A DNA stretch of 41,982 nt from assembly GCA_905236245.1 (NCBI GenBank), contig CAJOPC010000002.1, positions 1 to 41,982 of the forward strand, in the 5' to 3' direction. Made by a program: the position numbers and the translations under genes. Within the stretch, counting starts at the first letter, position 1; each line of letters starts with the position of its first letter. Shown here one piece after another: positions 7,419 through 20,052 of the stretch. The notes below the pieces were generated by a model. The model searched no databases. It was not told where the DNA came from and was given only the letters and a program-made list of their open reading frames with translations. The stretch is from an uncultured Alphaproteobacteria bacterium. GTDB taxonomy: Bacteria > Pseudomonadota > Alphaproteobacteria > CAAHEQ01 > UBA3637.

Positions 7419-8525
7419 ATGATGAAAATTTCGGTTGAACAAAATGCGATTTTAAAGGCTTTGGCCCATACACAAAGTGTGGTGGAACGTCGGCAGACTA
7501 TTCCTATTTTGGCTAATGTTTTGTTGGAGGCTGATAAGGATGAGGTTTTGTTAAAGGCAACGGACAACGAATTGGAAATTGCTGAAAAAATTCCTGCGAA
7601 GGTTGAAACTGCAGGTGCTGTTACGGTTCCTGCTCACAAGTTGTATGACATTGTGCGTCGTTTGCCGGAAGGAGCTGAGTTGTCTATGGAGTTATCCGAA
7701 GAAACAAATCAAGTCAATTTGGTGTCTGGTCGTGCTAAATTTTCTTTGGCCAGTATCGCTCCGGAGGGATTCCCGTCTATGGCAAAAGAGGAAACACCGA
7801 TTTCTTTTGATTTAGAGGCAGGTTTGTTGATTGGGCTGATCAATCAAACAAGTTTTGCAGTGTCTGTCGAAGAAACACGGTATAACCTAAATGGTATTTA
7901 TTTGCATTCAAAGGCGGATGCGTTGATCGCGGTTGCGACGGATGGACACAGATTGGCTTTAACGAAAACAGCTTTGCCCGAGGGGGTAAAGGATATCCCT
8001 GGGGTTATTATTCCGCGCAAAACAATTGCCGAGGTTGCCAAATTGGCGGCGGAAAATGTTGAAAATGTGCATATTTCTTTGTCGGCGAATCAAATTCGTT
8101 TCAAAATGAATGATGTTGAACTTTCTTCTCGTCTAGTGGATGGTACTTATCCGGATTATGAGAAAGTTATTCCTGCAAATAATGACAAAACATTGGAGGC
8201 AGATGCAAAAGCGTTGGCAAATGTTATTGAACGCGTTTCTGTTGTGTCGGAAAAATCTCGCGGCATCAAGCTTTCTTTGCGTGAAAATTTATTACAGGTG
8301 TCTGCGGCCGCTGTAGATGAAGGGTCGGCAGAAGATGAATTGGATGCTGTCTATACAGGTGAAGAAATGGATATTGGATTCAATTTCCGCTATTTGTTGG
8401 ATATTTTAGCACAGGTTAAGGGACAAAATGTCAAAATGTTGTTACAAGACGGTGTGTCCCCAGTCATTTTGCAAGATGCGGCTGACAGCTCTTCCTTGTT
8501 CGTATTGATGCCAATGCGGGTGTAA
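7419..8525 (+). CDS. dnaN: DNA polymerase III beta sliding clamp
   Basis: Forms the ring clamp that tethers DNA polymerase III to DNA. Family features include the N-terminal MKISVEQNAILKALAHTQSV, VVERRQTIPILANVLLEA and NGIYLH....VATDGHRLA in the second domain. The C-terminus is SLFVLMPMRV. Length (368 residues) is normal. Two adjacent ATG codons exist at 7419 and 7422, six and nine bases after AAGGAA; either could be used. Upstream in-frame codons before 7381 lie at or above the -10 box and are unlikely. Three bases separate the stop from recF. dnaA is not next to it, unlike the common dnaA-dnaN-recF-gyrB order. Confidence 0.96.
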   Translation: MMKISVEQNAILKALAHTQSVVERRQTIPILANVLLEADKDEVLLKATDNELEIAEKIPAKVETAGAVTVPAHKLYDIVRRLPEGAELSMELSEETNQVNLVSGRAKFSLASIAPEGFPSMAKEETPISFDLEAGLLIGLINQTSFAVSVEETRYNLNGIYLHSKADALIAVATDGHRLALTKTALPEGVKDIPGVIIPRKTIAEVAKLAAENVENVHISLSANQIRFKMNDVELSSRLVDGTYPDYEKVIPANNDKTLEADAKALANVIERVSVVSEKSRGIKLSLRENLLQVSAAAVDEGSAEDELDAVYTGEEMDIGFNFRYLLDILAQVKGQNVKMLLQDGVSPVILQDAADSSSLFVLMPMRV

Positions 8526-8528
8526 CAT

Positions 8529-12093
<3,565 letters not shown>

Positions 12094-12129
12094 TTTAGGT
12101 CTATATCAAAAAGATCGAAAGGAAATAAG

Positions 12130-12828
12130 ATGAGTATCAGACAATATAGTAATGCGCAAAAAATGTTAAGCGATACGCGCACAGATGCAGATCGTAGCAC
12201 TTTAAAGGTTGATTCTGCAAAGTTTTGGAATGGCTATATTTTGGATATGGTCGCGATGGAACGCGAGTTTTTAGCAACGGCCACGCCAGAGGAAAGAAAA
12301 ATATTTGACAGCTCGACAACTTGGTTTGATGCGATGCATCCCTATTTTGCAAAGGAGGGCACAATGCCATTGGTCTTTGATTTAAGACGTGGCGTGTGTG
12401 CGGCAGCTATCGGCTATGTTAACTGTGGCGCTAATGATTATAATAATGCTGAGGAAAAACATGGCCTGTGTCCGTCTATTATGATCGCGATGCGTTTTGA
12501 TGGTAAAGACGTTAGGGATGAGGAAAAGCCTTACTTAAACGATCTGTTGTATGTTTATAGAAAGTTGAAAGAAGATTCTCGTGGTTTGAATCATGAGATG
12601 ATTGCGGCTTATGAGAAGAAACATCCCGGAAGAAAAATTACAGAACGCTTGGCAGAAATGGATGCTTTGCTGGCTTTACCAGAGCGTGAAAGATTTGCCT
12701 CGGCTACGACATCTAAGGCCCGGGCAGAGACTAAGCAAGGTTTGGCACAGCAACTTTCGGGGGTTGGCACAAAACGCAGCTTTTTCGGACATGTTTTCGG
12801 TGAGAAAAAATCGCTGAAAAAAGGGTAA
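12130..12828 (+). CDS. Hypothetical protein, 232 residues
   Basis: No family recognised. The protein looks soluble: no signal peptide or membrane span is visible. The first 75 residues are charged and probably helical. A central part contains TMPLVFDLRRGVCAAAIGYVNCGANDYNN, with three Cys in residues 89-115. The C-terminus is rich in Ala/Arg/Lys (ERFASATTSKARAETKQGLAQQLSG) and ends basic. AAAGGAAA precedes the ATG at good spacing, and codon use resembles its neighbours, so it is very likely translated. It sits 36 bases after gyrB and is followed by a terminator, so it is probably the last gene of the dnaN-gyrB transcript. Confidence 0.8.
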   Translation: MSIRQYSNAQKMLSDTRTDADRSTLKVDSAKFWNGYILDMVAMEREFLATATPEERKIFDSSTTWFDAMHPYFAKEGTMPLVFDLRRGVCAAAIGYVNCGANDYNNAEEKHGLCPSIMIAMRFDGKDVRDEEKPYLNDLLYVYRKLKEDSRGLNHEMIAAYEKKHPGRKITERLAEMDALLALPERERFASATTSKARAETKQGLAQQLSGVGTKRSFFGHVFGEKKSLKKG

Positions 12829-12842
12829 AACCAAAATATGAC

Positions 12843-12873
12843 ACATCCCCGATTTGTTGTCGGGGATTTTTTT
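12843..12873 (+). terminator. Rho-independent terminator
   Basis: ATCCCCGA (12845-12852) pairs perfectly with TCGGGGAT (12860-12867) around a 7-base loop and is followed by a run of T's. It ends the gyrB-hypothetical transcript. Confidence 0.88.
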
Positions 12874-12882
12874 ATGTTCCCC

Positions 12883-12911
12883 TTTACATTTATCTGATTT
12901 TATGCTATAAT
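12883..12911 (+). promoter_or_regulatory. Sigma-70 promoter of typA
   Basis: TTTACA (12883-12888), a 17-base spacer and a perfect TATAAT (12906-12911) preceded by TGC, an extended -10. The predicted RNA start is near 12918. Confidence 0.85.
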
Positions 12912-12945
12912 TTCGCCATATTATTGAAGGGAAATGGATTTTAAA

Positions 12946-14763
12946 ATGAGTCAAAATATGCGCAACATTGCCATTATTGCCCACGTGGATCATGGCAAAA
13001 CGACTTTTGTAGACGCTTTTTTGCGCCAATCTGGTGCGTTTCGTGAAAATCAACAAGTAGCTACTTGCGCTATGGATTCCGGTGAGTTGGAACGTGAGCG
13101 CGGTATTACGATTTTAGCAAAATGTACCTCTGTGGAATGGCATGGTTATCGTATCAATATCGTAGATACACCAGGGCATGCCGATTTCGGTGGCGAAGTA
13201 GAGCGTATTTTGTCCATGGTGGATGGCGTGATTGTGTTGGTGGATGCTGCAGAAGGTCCGCTCCCTCAAACAAAATTTGTGGTAGGTAAAGCTTTGAAGC
13301 TTGGTTTACGTCCGATTGTGGTGATCAACAAAGTAGATCGTCCTGACGCTCGCCCAGTGGAGGTGAACAATGAAGTCTTTGACTTGTTTGCCAACCTTGG
13401 GGCAACAGATGAACAGTTAGATTATCCTGTATTGTTCGCCTCGGGGCGTGATGGTTGGGCTGTGGAAAATTTAAACGATGAGCACATTGATATTGAACCA
13501 CTTTTCAAAAAGATTATTGAGCATGTTCCAGCTCCAGAAAGTGATATCAATGGGCCTTTTAAAATGTTGGTAACGACTTTACATATGGATCCGTTTGTGG
13601 GGCGCGTTTTAACCGGCCGTATTACTTCTGGTAAAGTAAAAACAAACGAGATGATCAAGGCAATTTCCCGCGATGGACAAACAATTGAAACTGCGCGTGT
13701 TAGCAAAATTTTGGCTTTCCGTGGTTTGAAGCATCAAGCGATTGAGGAAGGTTTGGCTGGCGATATTGTTAGTATTTCCGGTTTCCAAAAGGCAACTGTG
13801 GCCGATACTTTGTGCGCCCAGGAAGTGACCGAAGCGATTCAAGCGCAACCGATTGATCCGCCGACTTTGGCAATGACTTTTTCCATCAATACTTCTCCTT
13901 TGGCGGGTAAAGATGGTGACAAAGTGACTTCGCGTGTGATTTGGGATCGTTTGGAAAAAGAGGCCGAAGGTAATGTGGCTTTGAAGATTTCAAAAACAGA
14001 TTCTACGGACGCTTTTGAAGTGGCTGGTCGTGGTGAATTGCAGTTAGGTATTTTAATTGAAACAATGCGTCGCGAAGGATACGAACTTTCTGTATCGCGT
14101 CCGCGTGTGGTGTTTAAAGAAGAAGGCGGTCAAAAGTTAGAACCGGTTGAAGAAGTTGTGATTGATGTGGATGATGCTTATTCGGGGGTCGTTGTGCAAA
14201 AAATGAGCGAACGTAAGGCCGAAATGACACAGATGACACCATCTGGTGGCGGTAAGACGCGTTTGGTGTTCTTGGCTCCTTCTCGTGGTTTGATCGGGTA
14301 TCATAGTGAATTTTTAACTGATACTTGCGGAACTGGTGTGATGAACCGAATTTTTGACAGCTATCAACCCTATAAAGGTGAAATTCAAGCCCGTCGCAAT
14401 GGTGTGTTGATTTCAACAGAAGCCGGCCAATCTGTGGCTTATGCTTTGTGGTATATCCAGGAACGTGGCCCGCTCTTTATCGGGGCAGGTGTGGACGTTT
14501 ATGAAGGTATGATTATTGGTGCTAATGCTAAACCTGGTGATATTGATGTGAATCCGATTAAAGGTAAAAAATTGACGAATATGCGGGCGGCCGGTAAGGA
14601 TGAGGCAGTGACATTGATTCCGCCGGTAAAAATGTCTTTGGAGGCAGCGCTTGCCTATATCGCAGATGATGAGTTGGTGGAAGTCACACCAAAACATATC
14701 CGGTTGCGTAAAAAGTATCTGGATTTAAATGACCGCCGCAAATTTGAACGCGGTAGATTATAA
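12946..14763 (+). CDS. typA: Translational GTPase TypA/BipA
   Basis: Ribosome-binding GTPase of the EF-G family involved in stress and low-temperature ribosome assembly. GTPase motifs are clear: [13 protein letters not shown] (G1), ERGITI (G2), [17 protein letters not shown] (G3) and [12 protein letters not shown] (G4). The BipA-specific C-terminal part includes [21 protein letters not shown] and ends in [10 protein letters not shown]. Length of 605 is normal. An ATG at 12934 is also in frame but has AAGGGA only one base away. The chosen [11 protein letters not shown] better matches homologues, though its own site (TGGA) is weak. A DUF4236 gene follows after 17 bases. Confidence 0.95.
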   Translation: MSQNMRNIAIIAHVDHGKTTFVDAFLRQSGAFRENQQVATCAMDSGELERERGITILAKCTSVEWHGYRINIVDTPGHADFGGEVERILSMVDGVIVLVDAAEGPLPQTKFVVGKALKLGLRPIVVINKVDRPDARPVEVNNEVFDLFANLGATDEQLDYPVLFASGRDGWAVENLNDEHIDIEPLFKKIIEHVPAPESDINGPFKMLVTTLHMDPFVGRVLTGRITSGKVKTNEMIKAISRDGQTIETARVSKILAFRGLKHQAIEEGLAGDIVSISGFQKATVADTLCAQEVTEAIQAQPIDPPTLAMTFSINTSPLAGKDGDKVTSRVIWDRLEKEAEGNVALKISKTDSTDAFEVAGRGELQLGILIETMRREGYELSVSRPRVVFKEEGGQKLEPVEEVVIDVDDAYSGVVVQKMSERKAEMTQMTPSGGGKTRLVFLAPSRGLIGYHSEFLTDTCGTGVMNRIFDSYQPYKGEIQARRNGVLISTEAGQSVAYALWYIQERGPLFIGAGVDVYEGMIIGANAKPGDIDVNPIKGKKLTNMRAAGKDEAVTLIPPVKMSLEAALAYIADDELVEVTPKHIRLRKKYLDLNDRRKFERGRL

Positions 14764-14780
14764 ACAAAAGGGAGGTAAAA

Positions 14781-15017
14781 ATGGGATGGCGTTTTCGTAA
14801 ATCAATTGATATTTTAGGCTTGTTCAGGATCAATTTTAGCAAGTCTGGAGTTGGATTTAGTTGGGGCGTTCCTGGCTATCGGGTGACAAAAATGGCTAAT
14901 GGCAGGACGCGTAAAACTGTTTCTATTCCAGGCACAGGTGTTTCACATGTGTCAGAAACGGGAAAAAATAAAAAGAGTGAAGCCCCTCGTTCTATCACAG
15001 CTAAAAAGAAAAAATAG
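14781..15017 (+). CDS. DUF4236 protein
   Basis: A 78-residue protein matching the DUF4236 pattern of an RFRKSI start, a central RINFSKSGVGFSWG and a SIPGTGVSHV segment. Function of the family is unknown. The last 20 residues are very basic and end in KKKK, which could bind nucleic acid or membrane phospholipid. GGGAGG lies five bases before the ATG. It sits between typA and an ABC transporter gene with short gaps, suggesting one transcript. Confidence 0.85.
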   Translation: MGWRFRKSIDILGLFRINFSKSGVGFSWGVPGYRVTKMANGRTRKTVSIPGTGVSHVSETGKNKKSEAPRSITAKKKK

Positions 15018-15041
15018 GATTTGCGCGGGGGAGTATCCAAG

Positions 15042-16823
15042 ATGAAAGAAGTTGCGCCGAGCAATAAAGTATTATGGCAAAACTTTTGGTCAACACTTTG
15101 TTTGATGATGCATAGTCACCGAAAGTTGTGTGTTATTACCATTTGCTTGTGGTCATTGCGCGGGGCATTGAGCTTGCTTATCCCCATTTCATCAGCTATT
15201 GTTTTGGAACAATTACAAATGCATATGAATGAAACTCAATTACCGCTCGTTGTAATTGGGTGGATTATATTTCAATGTGTTTTTCAACCAACATATCGTT
15301 ATTTTTGTGATTTAATTTGGTTGTGGTATGACCATGTTGAATCATTTTTTAAAAATGGGCTGTTTAAAAAAATTTTTGATGTGATTTTAAAAATGCCTCC
15401 GATTGTATTGGAAGGCCAACAAGCAACTAAAGTTGTTACAAATATTGGGGCATTGAATAAAAATATCACAGATATGATGGAAGCGTTTTTTCGAGGGCTT
15501 GCCTTTTTTGTGCCCTGGTTTTTTGCGGGCATTATTTTGTTAAAAGAAAAAGCGATTTTTGCAGCAATTGTTTTTACTTGTTGGTTTTTTGCGGTTGTGA
15601 TTGAACGCTTAATCAATAAGCATTTTTCCAGAGATGGTGAGTTGGAAAAATGGCGTGTCCAAAACGAAGCGGAAAAGGCAGATCAACTGGATAATTTAGT
15701 TAATATCGGAGCCTTGAATATTCAGGATCAAGTGCTGCAAGAAGTGCATGAAAAAATGGAAAAATACACTTTTGCGTCGTTGAAGGTAAATCTTAAATTG
15801 CAGTTGATTAAGTATATTAGCGGAATGACAGCGGGCATTTTTCCAATTGTCATTTGTAATTTGATGGCGGCAGCAGATGTGCTAAAGGATCATGAACTAG
15901 GCCATTTTGTGTTGATAACAGGTATGGTCTCGGAAATGGTAGTTAATGGCAACATTTTGGTTTGGTGTGTGGGACGGATTGCTCGTAAAACAAAAGCCTA
16001 TCATAAATTGTTGGACACATTGTCTTATGATCATAATTTGGATTTAAAGGTAGGGCGCCGGAGTGTTCCGTATGGAGGCAGAATTGAGTTAAAAAAAATT
16101 ACATTTGCTTATCCAGATCGCAAAATTCCAGTGTTAAAAGATTTATCTTTAAAGATTAGACAAGGTGATCGTGTGGCTATTATCGGAAATTCTGGCATGG
16201 GAAAATCAACCCTTATCAATGTGATGCAACATGCATATGAGGTTCAGGCGGGCGAGGTGTTGATTAATGATCAAAATGTGCAAAAAGCTACAGCTCAATC
16301 TTTAAAACAAATCATCACCTATATGAATCAGCATCCGGTGTTTTGGACACAAAAAAATATCCGAGAAAACTTGTTGGTATTTAATCCAAAGGCCACGGAT
16401 GTAGAACTTTATCAAGCCTTAAATGCGGCGGGTTTATTGGATGAAATTACATGCAAAGAAAAGGGAATTGAATCTAAAGTGACTTCTTTGTCGGCAGGAC
16501 AAAAGCAACGCTTGGCTTTAACGCGGGCATTTTTGCGTCAAACACCTATTATTATCATGGATGAACCAACCGCCAATTTGGATACTTTGGCGCAAACAAA
16601 AGTATTGGAAGGAATCAAAAACTTATCCAAAGTAAAAGGGCATAAGCCAACAGTGGTATTTGCATCTAATGTGCCCGCAGAAATTGCAAGTGCTAATCGC
16701 ATTTTACTGTTGGAAAATGGTAAAATTGTGGAAGATGGATCTCCCAAAAAATTGATGGAAAATAAAAATTCAAAAGTGTATAAAAGATTAAAGCGATATG
16801 TTTCGTTGTTTCAGGAGGGCTAA
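15042..16823 (+). CDS. ABC exporter half-transporter (permease-ATPase)
   Basis: A 593-residue type-IV-fold ABC exporter with a fused membrane domain (about residues 20-310, roughly six hydrophobic segments) and ATPase. ATPase motifs are Walker A GNSGMGKST (about 382-390), signature LSAGQ (about 483-487, Ala in place of the second residue Gly of LSGGQ) and Walker B IIIMDEPTANLD. The substrate is not evident; MsbA-like lipid and peptide exporters share this plan. A TTG 21 bases upstream is in frame, but GGGGAG at 15028-15033 is eight bases from this ATG, which decides the start. The stop overlaps the next start by one base (TAATG), so it is coupled to the AmpG-like transporter. Confidence 0.9.
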   Translation: MKEVAPSNKVLWQNFWSTLCLMMHSHRKLCVITICLWSLRGALSLLIPISSAIVLEQLQMHMNETQLPLVVIGWIIFQCVFQPTYRYFCDLIWLWYDHVESFFKNGLFKKIFDVILKMPPIVLEGQQATKVVTNIGALNKNITDMMEAFFRGLAFFVPWFFAGIILLKEKAIFAAIVFTCWFFAVVIERLINKHFSRDGELEKWRVQNEAEKADQLDNLVNIGALNIQDQVLQEVHEKMEKYTFASLKVNLKLQLIKYISGMTAGIFPIVICNLMAAADVLKDHELGHFVLITGMVSEMVVNGNILVWCVGRIARKTKAYHKLLDTLSYDHNLDLKVGRRSVPYGGRIELKKITFAYPDRKIPVLKDLSLKIRQGDRVAIIGNSGMGKSTLINVMQHAYEVQAGEVLINDQNVQKATAQSLKQIITYMNQHPVFWTQKNIRENLLVFNPKATDVELYQALNAAGLLDEITCKEKGIESKVTSLSAGQKQRLALTRAFLRQTPIIIMDEPTANLDTLAQTKVLEGIKNLSKVKGHKPTVVFASNVPAEIASANRILLLENGKIVEDGSPKKLMENKNSKVYKRLKRYVSLFQEG

Positions 16824-18070
16824 TGAAAAAGTGGTGGATTAGTTTTAAGGCGCGTTATGGAAAGGCTTTTTTGTGGCCGTTTTTAGGCTTAGGAATTTCC
16901 GTTCAGGCCCCGATCAATTTGGTGGGGGGATTATTGACTTTATGGGCACGAGAATCCGGTTTGGAATTAAAGGATGTTGGCTTGTTTGCCGCAGTGACTT
17001 TGCCATATAGTTTAAAGTTTTTGTGGGCACCATTGGTGGATAGGTTGACCCTGCCGATTTTCAAAAAAATGGGACGTAAAAAGGCATGGTGTCTTGTTTT
17101 CCAATTAGGTGTGTTAGGTGGATTATTAGCTCTATCAATGTTAGATCCTGTGCGTGATACAATGGGTGTGTTCGGCGTGAGTTTTTGGATTGCCTTTTGT
17201 GCGGCCAGCCAGGAGTTGACTGTAGACGCCCTTCGAATTGATACATTAAAAGGGGATGATTTGACCCACGGAACAGTGCTATATCAATTCGGAACGCGGT
17301 TAGGATATTTCGCCGCAACAGCAGGTATGATTGCTTTGTCCGCCTATTTACCATGGAGTTATGTTTATCGAATTTCAATAGCGATGGTGTTGGTCGGATT
17401 GGGATCCTTGATGTTGTTGAAAAAAACAAAAGAAGAAGAGATGCCAGCCTCTTTTTATACCATGGTGGTGGCACCTTTTAAAGAATTTATGAGCCGTCAA
17501 AATTTGGGCATTTTATGCCTATTTATCGTATTGTATAAATTATGCAACGGGATGTTGGGCAAGATGGCTTATCCGTTTTATTATGATGTTGGTTTTACAA
17601 AAAGTCAGATTGCTTTGGTGTCCGCTACCTTCGGTTCAATTATTACCACATTGGGTATTTTTTGCGGCGGGTGGATTTTGGATCGATTCCAATTTAAAAA
17701 ATTATTGTTTTGGTTGGGTGCGATTGAGATTTTGACAAGCATTGCTTTCGCCGGACTGGCTTGGGTTGGCCCAAGTGTACCTTTGTTCTTTTTAGTCATT
17801 ATTTTTGACAACATTGTTGGAGGTATGGGTGGCGCCGTTTGGACTGTGTTTTTATCACGTCAATGCTGTCGGGCATTTTCGGCCACTCAGTATGCGTTTT
17901 TAAATGCGTTGACAATGGTGCCTTTAACATTGTTAGCAACAACGGGGGGATGGTTGGCACAACATATGGGATGGCCAGAATATTTCATCTTTACCGGCGT
18001 ATTGATGATTCCGGCTTTGATAATGATTCTAACTGGAATGATAAAATTTTCAAAGGCTAATCAAAAATAA
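16823..18070 (+). CDS. AmpG-like MFS transporter
   Basis: A 415-residue major-facilitator protein of the PAT/AmpG group, with about 12 hydrophobic segments. AmpG-like features are the N-terminal INLVGGLLTLWARESGLELKDVGLFAAVTLPYSLKFLWAPLVDR, then MGRKKAWCL after TM2 and the acidic LTVDALRIDTL stretch. AmpG imports anhydromuropeptides for peptidoglycan recycling; acetyl-CoA transporters are a related group, so the substrate is inferred. GGAGGG lies close before the ATG, which overlaps the ABC gene stop. The last 14 bases overlap the 3' end of ftsB on the other strand. Confidence 0.85.
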   Translation: MKKWWISFKARYGKAFLWPFLGLGISVQAPINLVGGLLTLWARESGLELKDVGLFAAVTLPYSLKFLWAPLVDRLTLPIFKKMGRKKAWCLVFQLGVLGGLLALSMLDPVRDTMGVFGVSFWIAFCAASQELTVDALRIDTLKGDDLTHGTVLYQFGTRLGYFAATAGMIALSAYLPWSYVYRISIAMVLVGLGSLMLLKKTKEEEMPASFYTMVVAPFKEFMSRQNLGILCLFIVLYKLCNGMLGKMAYPFYYDVGFTKSQIALVSATFGSIITTLGIFCGGWILDRFQFKKLLFWLGAIEILTSIAFAGLAWVGPSVPLFFLVIIFDNIVGGMGGAVWTVFLSRQCCRAFSATQYAFLNALTMVPLTLLATTGGWLAQHMGWPEYFIFTGVLMIPALIMILTGMIKFSKANQK

Positions 18071-18338
18071 CCAGATTATTGGTATTTGTTTGGCCCAGCA
18101 CACGTAAAGCTTCCTCTTCCAAGATATCCAGATCTATGGTCTTTGGATTTTTTAAGGCCTCAGTCTTATACTTTAATTTTTCTTTTGCATCCGTGGTAGA
18201 AAGAGCTAATTGTTCCGCTTCTTCAATTTGGTGGCGAATTTCAATCAACCGAGACAATCCTCGGTTTCCCCAAATGCCATGATAGGAAAAATATGCCGTA
18301 ACAAGAATGCACAGAACGGGAAATAAAGAAAACTTCAT
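18057..18338 (-). CDS. ftsB: Cell division protein FtsB (septum formation initiator family)
   Basis: A 93-residue bitopic division protein. It has a short cytoplasmic start, one membrane helix (about residues 4-20), then GNRGLSRLIEIRHQIEEAEQL, a heptad-like coiled coil, and the family C-terminus DILEEEALRVLGQT...LVIFD. FtsB bridges FtsL and FtsQ and activates septal peptidoglycan synthesis; the short form is typical for Alphaproteobacteria. Its ATG overlaps the stop of the upstream GGDEF gene (ATGA), so its translation probably depends on that gene. Its 3' end overlaps the convergent AmpG-like gene by 14 bases. Confidence 0.85.
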   Translation of the reverse strand: MKFSLFPVLCILVTAYFSYHGIWGNRGLSRLIEIRHQIEEAEQLALSTTDAKEKLKYKTEALKNPKTIDLDILEEEALRVLGQTNTNNLVIFD

Positions 18339-19924
18339 GATTCTGTTGTCTCCAAAACATTGGGTGGCGTTGCCAGCTCAGGAGAAAATGAAACAACCTG
18401 ATTTCTGCCGTTTTCTTTTGCATGATAAAGGGCAATATCGGCTTCTTTTTGTAGTGTTGCTATATCATGTGTTTGGCTGAGCGAAATACCTAAACTAACA
18501 GTGAATTGAATTTGTTTGTTTCCGACGGAAACAACGGTTTCTTCAACGGCTTTTCTGATTTTGTTAGCGGGGATCGGCGCTTTTTCTGGTGCTGAGAGCA
18601 AGAACATAACAAATTCTTCTCCGCCCCAACGCGCAATGATATCCGATTTACGTAAATTCTTTTTCAAAATTTCGGCCAATTGTTGCAAAACAACATCTCC
18701 TGCATCATGGCCATAGGTATCGTTGATTGCTTTAAAATGATCAATATCTAGCATAAGAACGGAAAAAGCTTTTTGCTGGCGTTGTGCAACTTCCAAAGCC
18801 ATGCCTGTTAGGTTAAAGAATTGGCGCCTGTTGTTGAGGCCGGTTAAAGCGTCCGTAGAAGCTTGGATAAATAAAGCTTGCTCGGTTTGCTTTTGATCCG
18901 TAATATTGGTGAAGTTAATATACAAAACAAGTTCGCCATTTAGTTCAAAAACACGAGAGGACAAGGTAATCCATAAATGTTTGTCGGAAGCTGGACAGAC
19001 AAGCTCGACTTCGAAATTTTCAACGACGCCGCTTGCTTTTGTTTTTTCAATCAGCTCGGCGCGTTTTTCTGGTTTTACAAAATAATTAGAGAAATGAATA
19101 GAGGTAAGGTTGTCTTTATTGGCATCGAGTAATTGACATCCCGCCGGATTCATATACAAAACGGAATCATCCATAAGACGCGTCAACAAAATAGGAAAGG
19201 GAGCGATATCCCAAAATAATGTTTTTTTCTTTTTTTCTTTTTCCAATGCTTGTTCTGTTGAAGATAAAATAGATTGTGTAAAGCGTAGTTGCGCAATCAA
19301 CACAGAAACGGAAATAATACCATATAAGATCGTAGGAATGGCAGGAGCCGGGGCAATTAAATTAAAGACGCGTAAAATAACATAGGCCCCGATGGCAATC
19401 AATCCCAAACGGGGAATAAAGAAGATCATTTTTTGTGTGACAGCCTGAATTGTGTGAAAACCAAGGGCGGCTATAATTAAAGATCCTCCGAGTGTTAATG
19501 CAGAAATTTCGTGGGAAGGAACATGAACTAAATCTAAATATAAAAGGCCGGAGTTAATTCCAAAAACAATCAATGAAAATAAAATCGGCAGCAGAAGTGA
19601 TTTAGAAAAACGAGAAAACGAAGGAAATAAACTGGTCAAGAATAATCCTGCGGCGATTGTATTAAAAGCAATAGAAATGCTGTTTAAAGTCTCTTCGGGA
19701 AGGATAAAGGCTTGGTTTAATGGCCCCAGTAGGGGGGCAAAAATAAGCAAAAAATACCGTGACGACATAACCCAAAAGGCTTGGCTAATCGCCAAAAAAC
19801 GACCATATTGTGTGTTTTTTGTGTAAAAAATTCCGAATGTTGTGGCGGCCAAAAAAGAGCCAATCATGGGAATGCCGTTTGAATTAAAACCGGCTATCAA
19901 AATTTGCAAAACTTGTTCTAACAT
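18335..19924 (-). CDS. Membrane PAS-GGDEF diguanylate cyclase
   Basis: A 529-residue sensor and cyclase. The N-terminal 220 or so residues form several hydrophobic helices, probably a membrane sensor. A PAS-like region follows (about 235-350, with DDSVLYMNPAGCQLLDAN and FTNITDQKQ). The C-terminal GGDEF domain starts STDALTGLNNRRQF, includes DIDHFKAINDTYGHDAGD, and has an intact active site RWGGEEF (434-438). An RKSD five residues before it fits the c-di-GMP inhibitory site. It should make c-di-GMP. The frame stays open upstream to 20104, inside dnaK, but AAGGA seven bases before this ATG and MLEQVLQIL set the start. The stop overlaps ftsB. Confidence 0.88.
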   Translation of the reverse strand: MLEQVLQILIAGFNSNGIPMIGSFLAATTFGIFYTKNTQYGRFLAISQAFWVMSSRYFLLIFAPLLGPLNQAFILPEETLNSISIAFNTIAAGLFLTSLFPSFSRFSKSLLLPILFSLIVFGINSGLLYLDLVHVPSHEISALTLGGSLIIAALGFHTIQAVTQKMIFFIPRLGLIAIGAYVILRVFNLIAPAPAIPTILYGIISVSVLIAQLRFTQSILSSTEQALEKEKKKKTLFWDIAPFPILLTRLMDDSVLYMNPAGCQLLDANKDNLTSIHFSNYFVKPEKRAELIEKTKASGVVENFEVELVCPASDKHLWITLSSRVFELNGELVLYINFTNITDQKQTEQALFIQASTDALTGLNNRRQFFNLTGMALEVAQRQQKAFSVLMLDIDHFKAINDTYGHDAGDVVLQQLAEILKKNLRKSDIIARWGGEEFVMFLLSAPEKAPIPANKIRKAVEETVVSVGNKQIQFTVSLGISLSQTHDIATLQKEADIALYHAKENGRNQVVSFSPELATPPNVLETTES

Positions 19925-19991
19925 TTTTTGTCCTTTTTTCTTTATCATAATTAAAAAAATGCAAAAATTAAAGAAAAAAATGATTTTACCT

Positions 19992-20021
19992 GTTGCAAAA
20001 TACGATTGTATGACCCATATA
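19992..20021 (+). promoter_or_regulatory. RpoH (sigma-32)-type promoter of dnaK
   Basis: GTTGCAA (19992-19998) resembles the CTTGAA heat-shock -35. CCCATATA (20014-20021), 15 bases on, matches the CCCCATnTA -10. A sigma-70 reading (TTGCAA, 19 bases, TATACT at 20018-20023) overlaps it, with non-ideal spacing. AAAGGAGA precedes the dnaK ATG. Confidence 0.65.
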
Positions 20022-20052
20022 CTATCCATAAGGAACAGGAAAGGAGAACAAA

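Noticed and set aside
15021-15041. TTG start for the ABC exporter
   Set aside because: The GGGGAG site lies inside this extension and is correctly spaced for the ATG at 15042.
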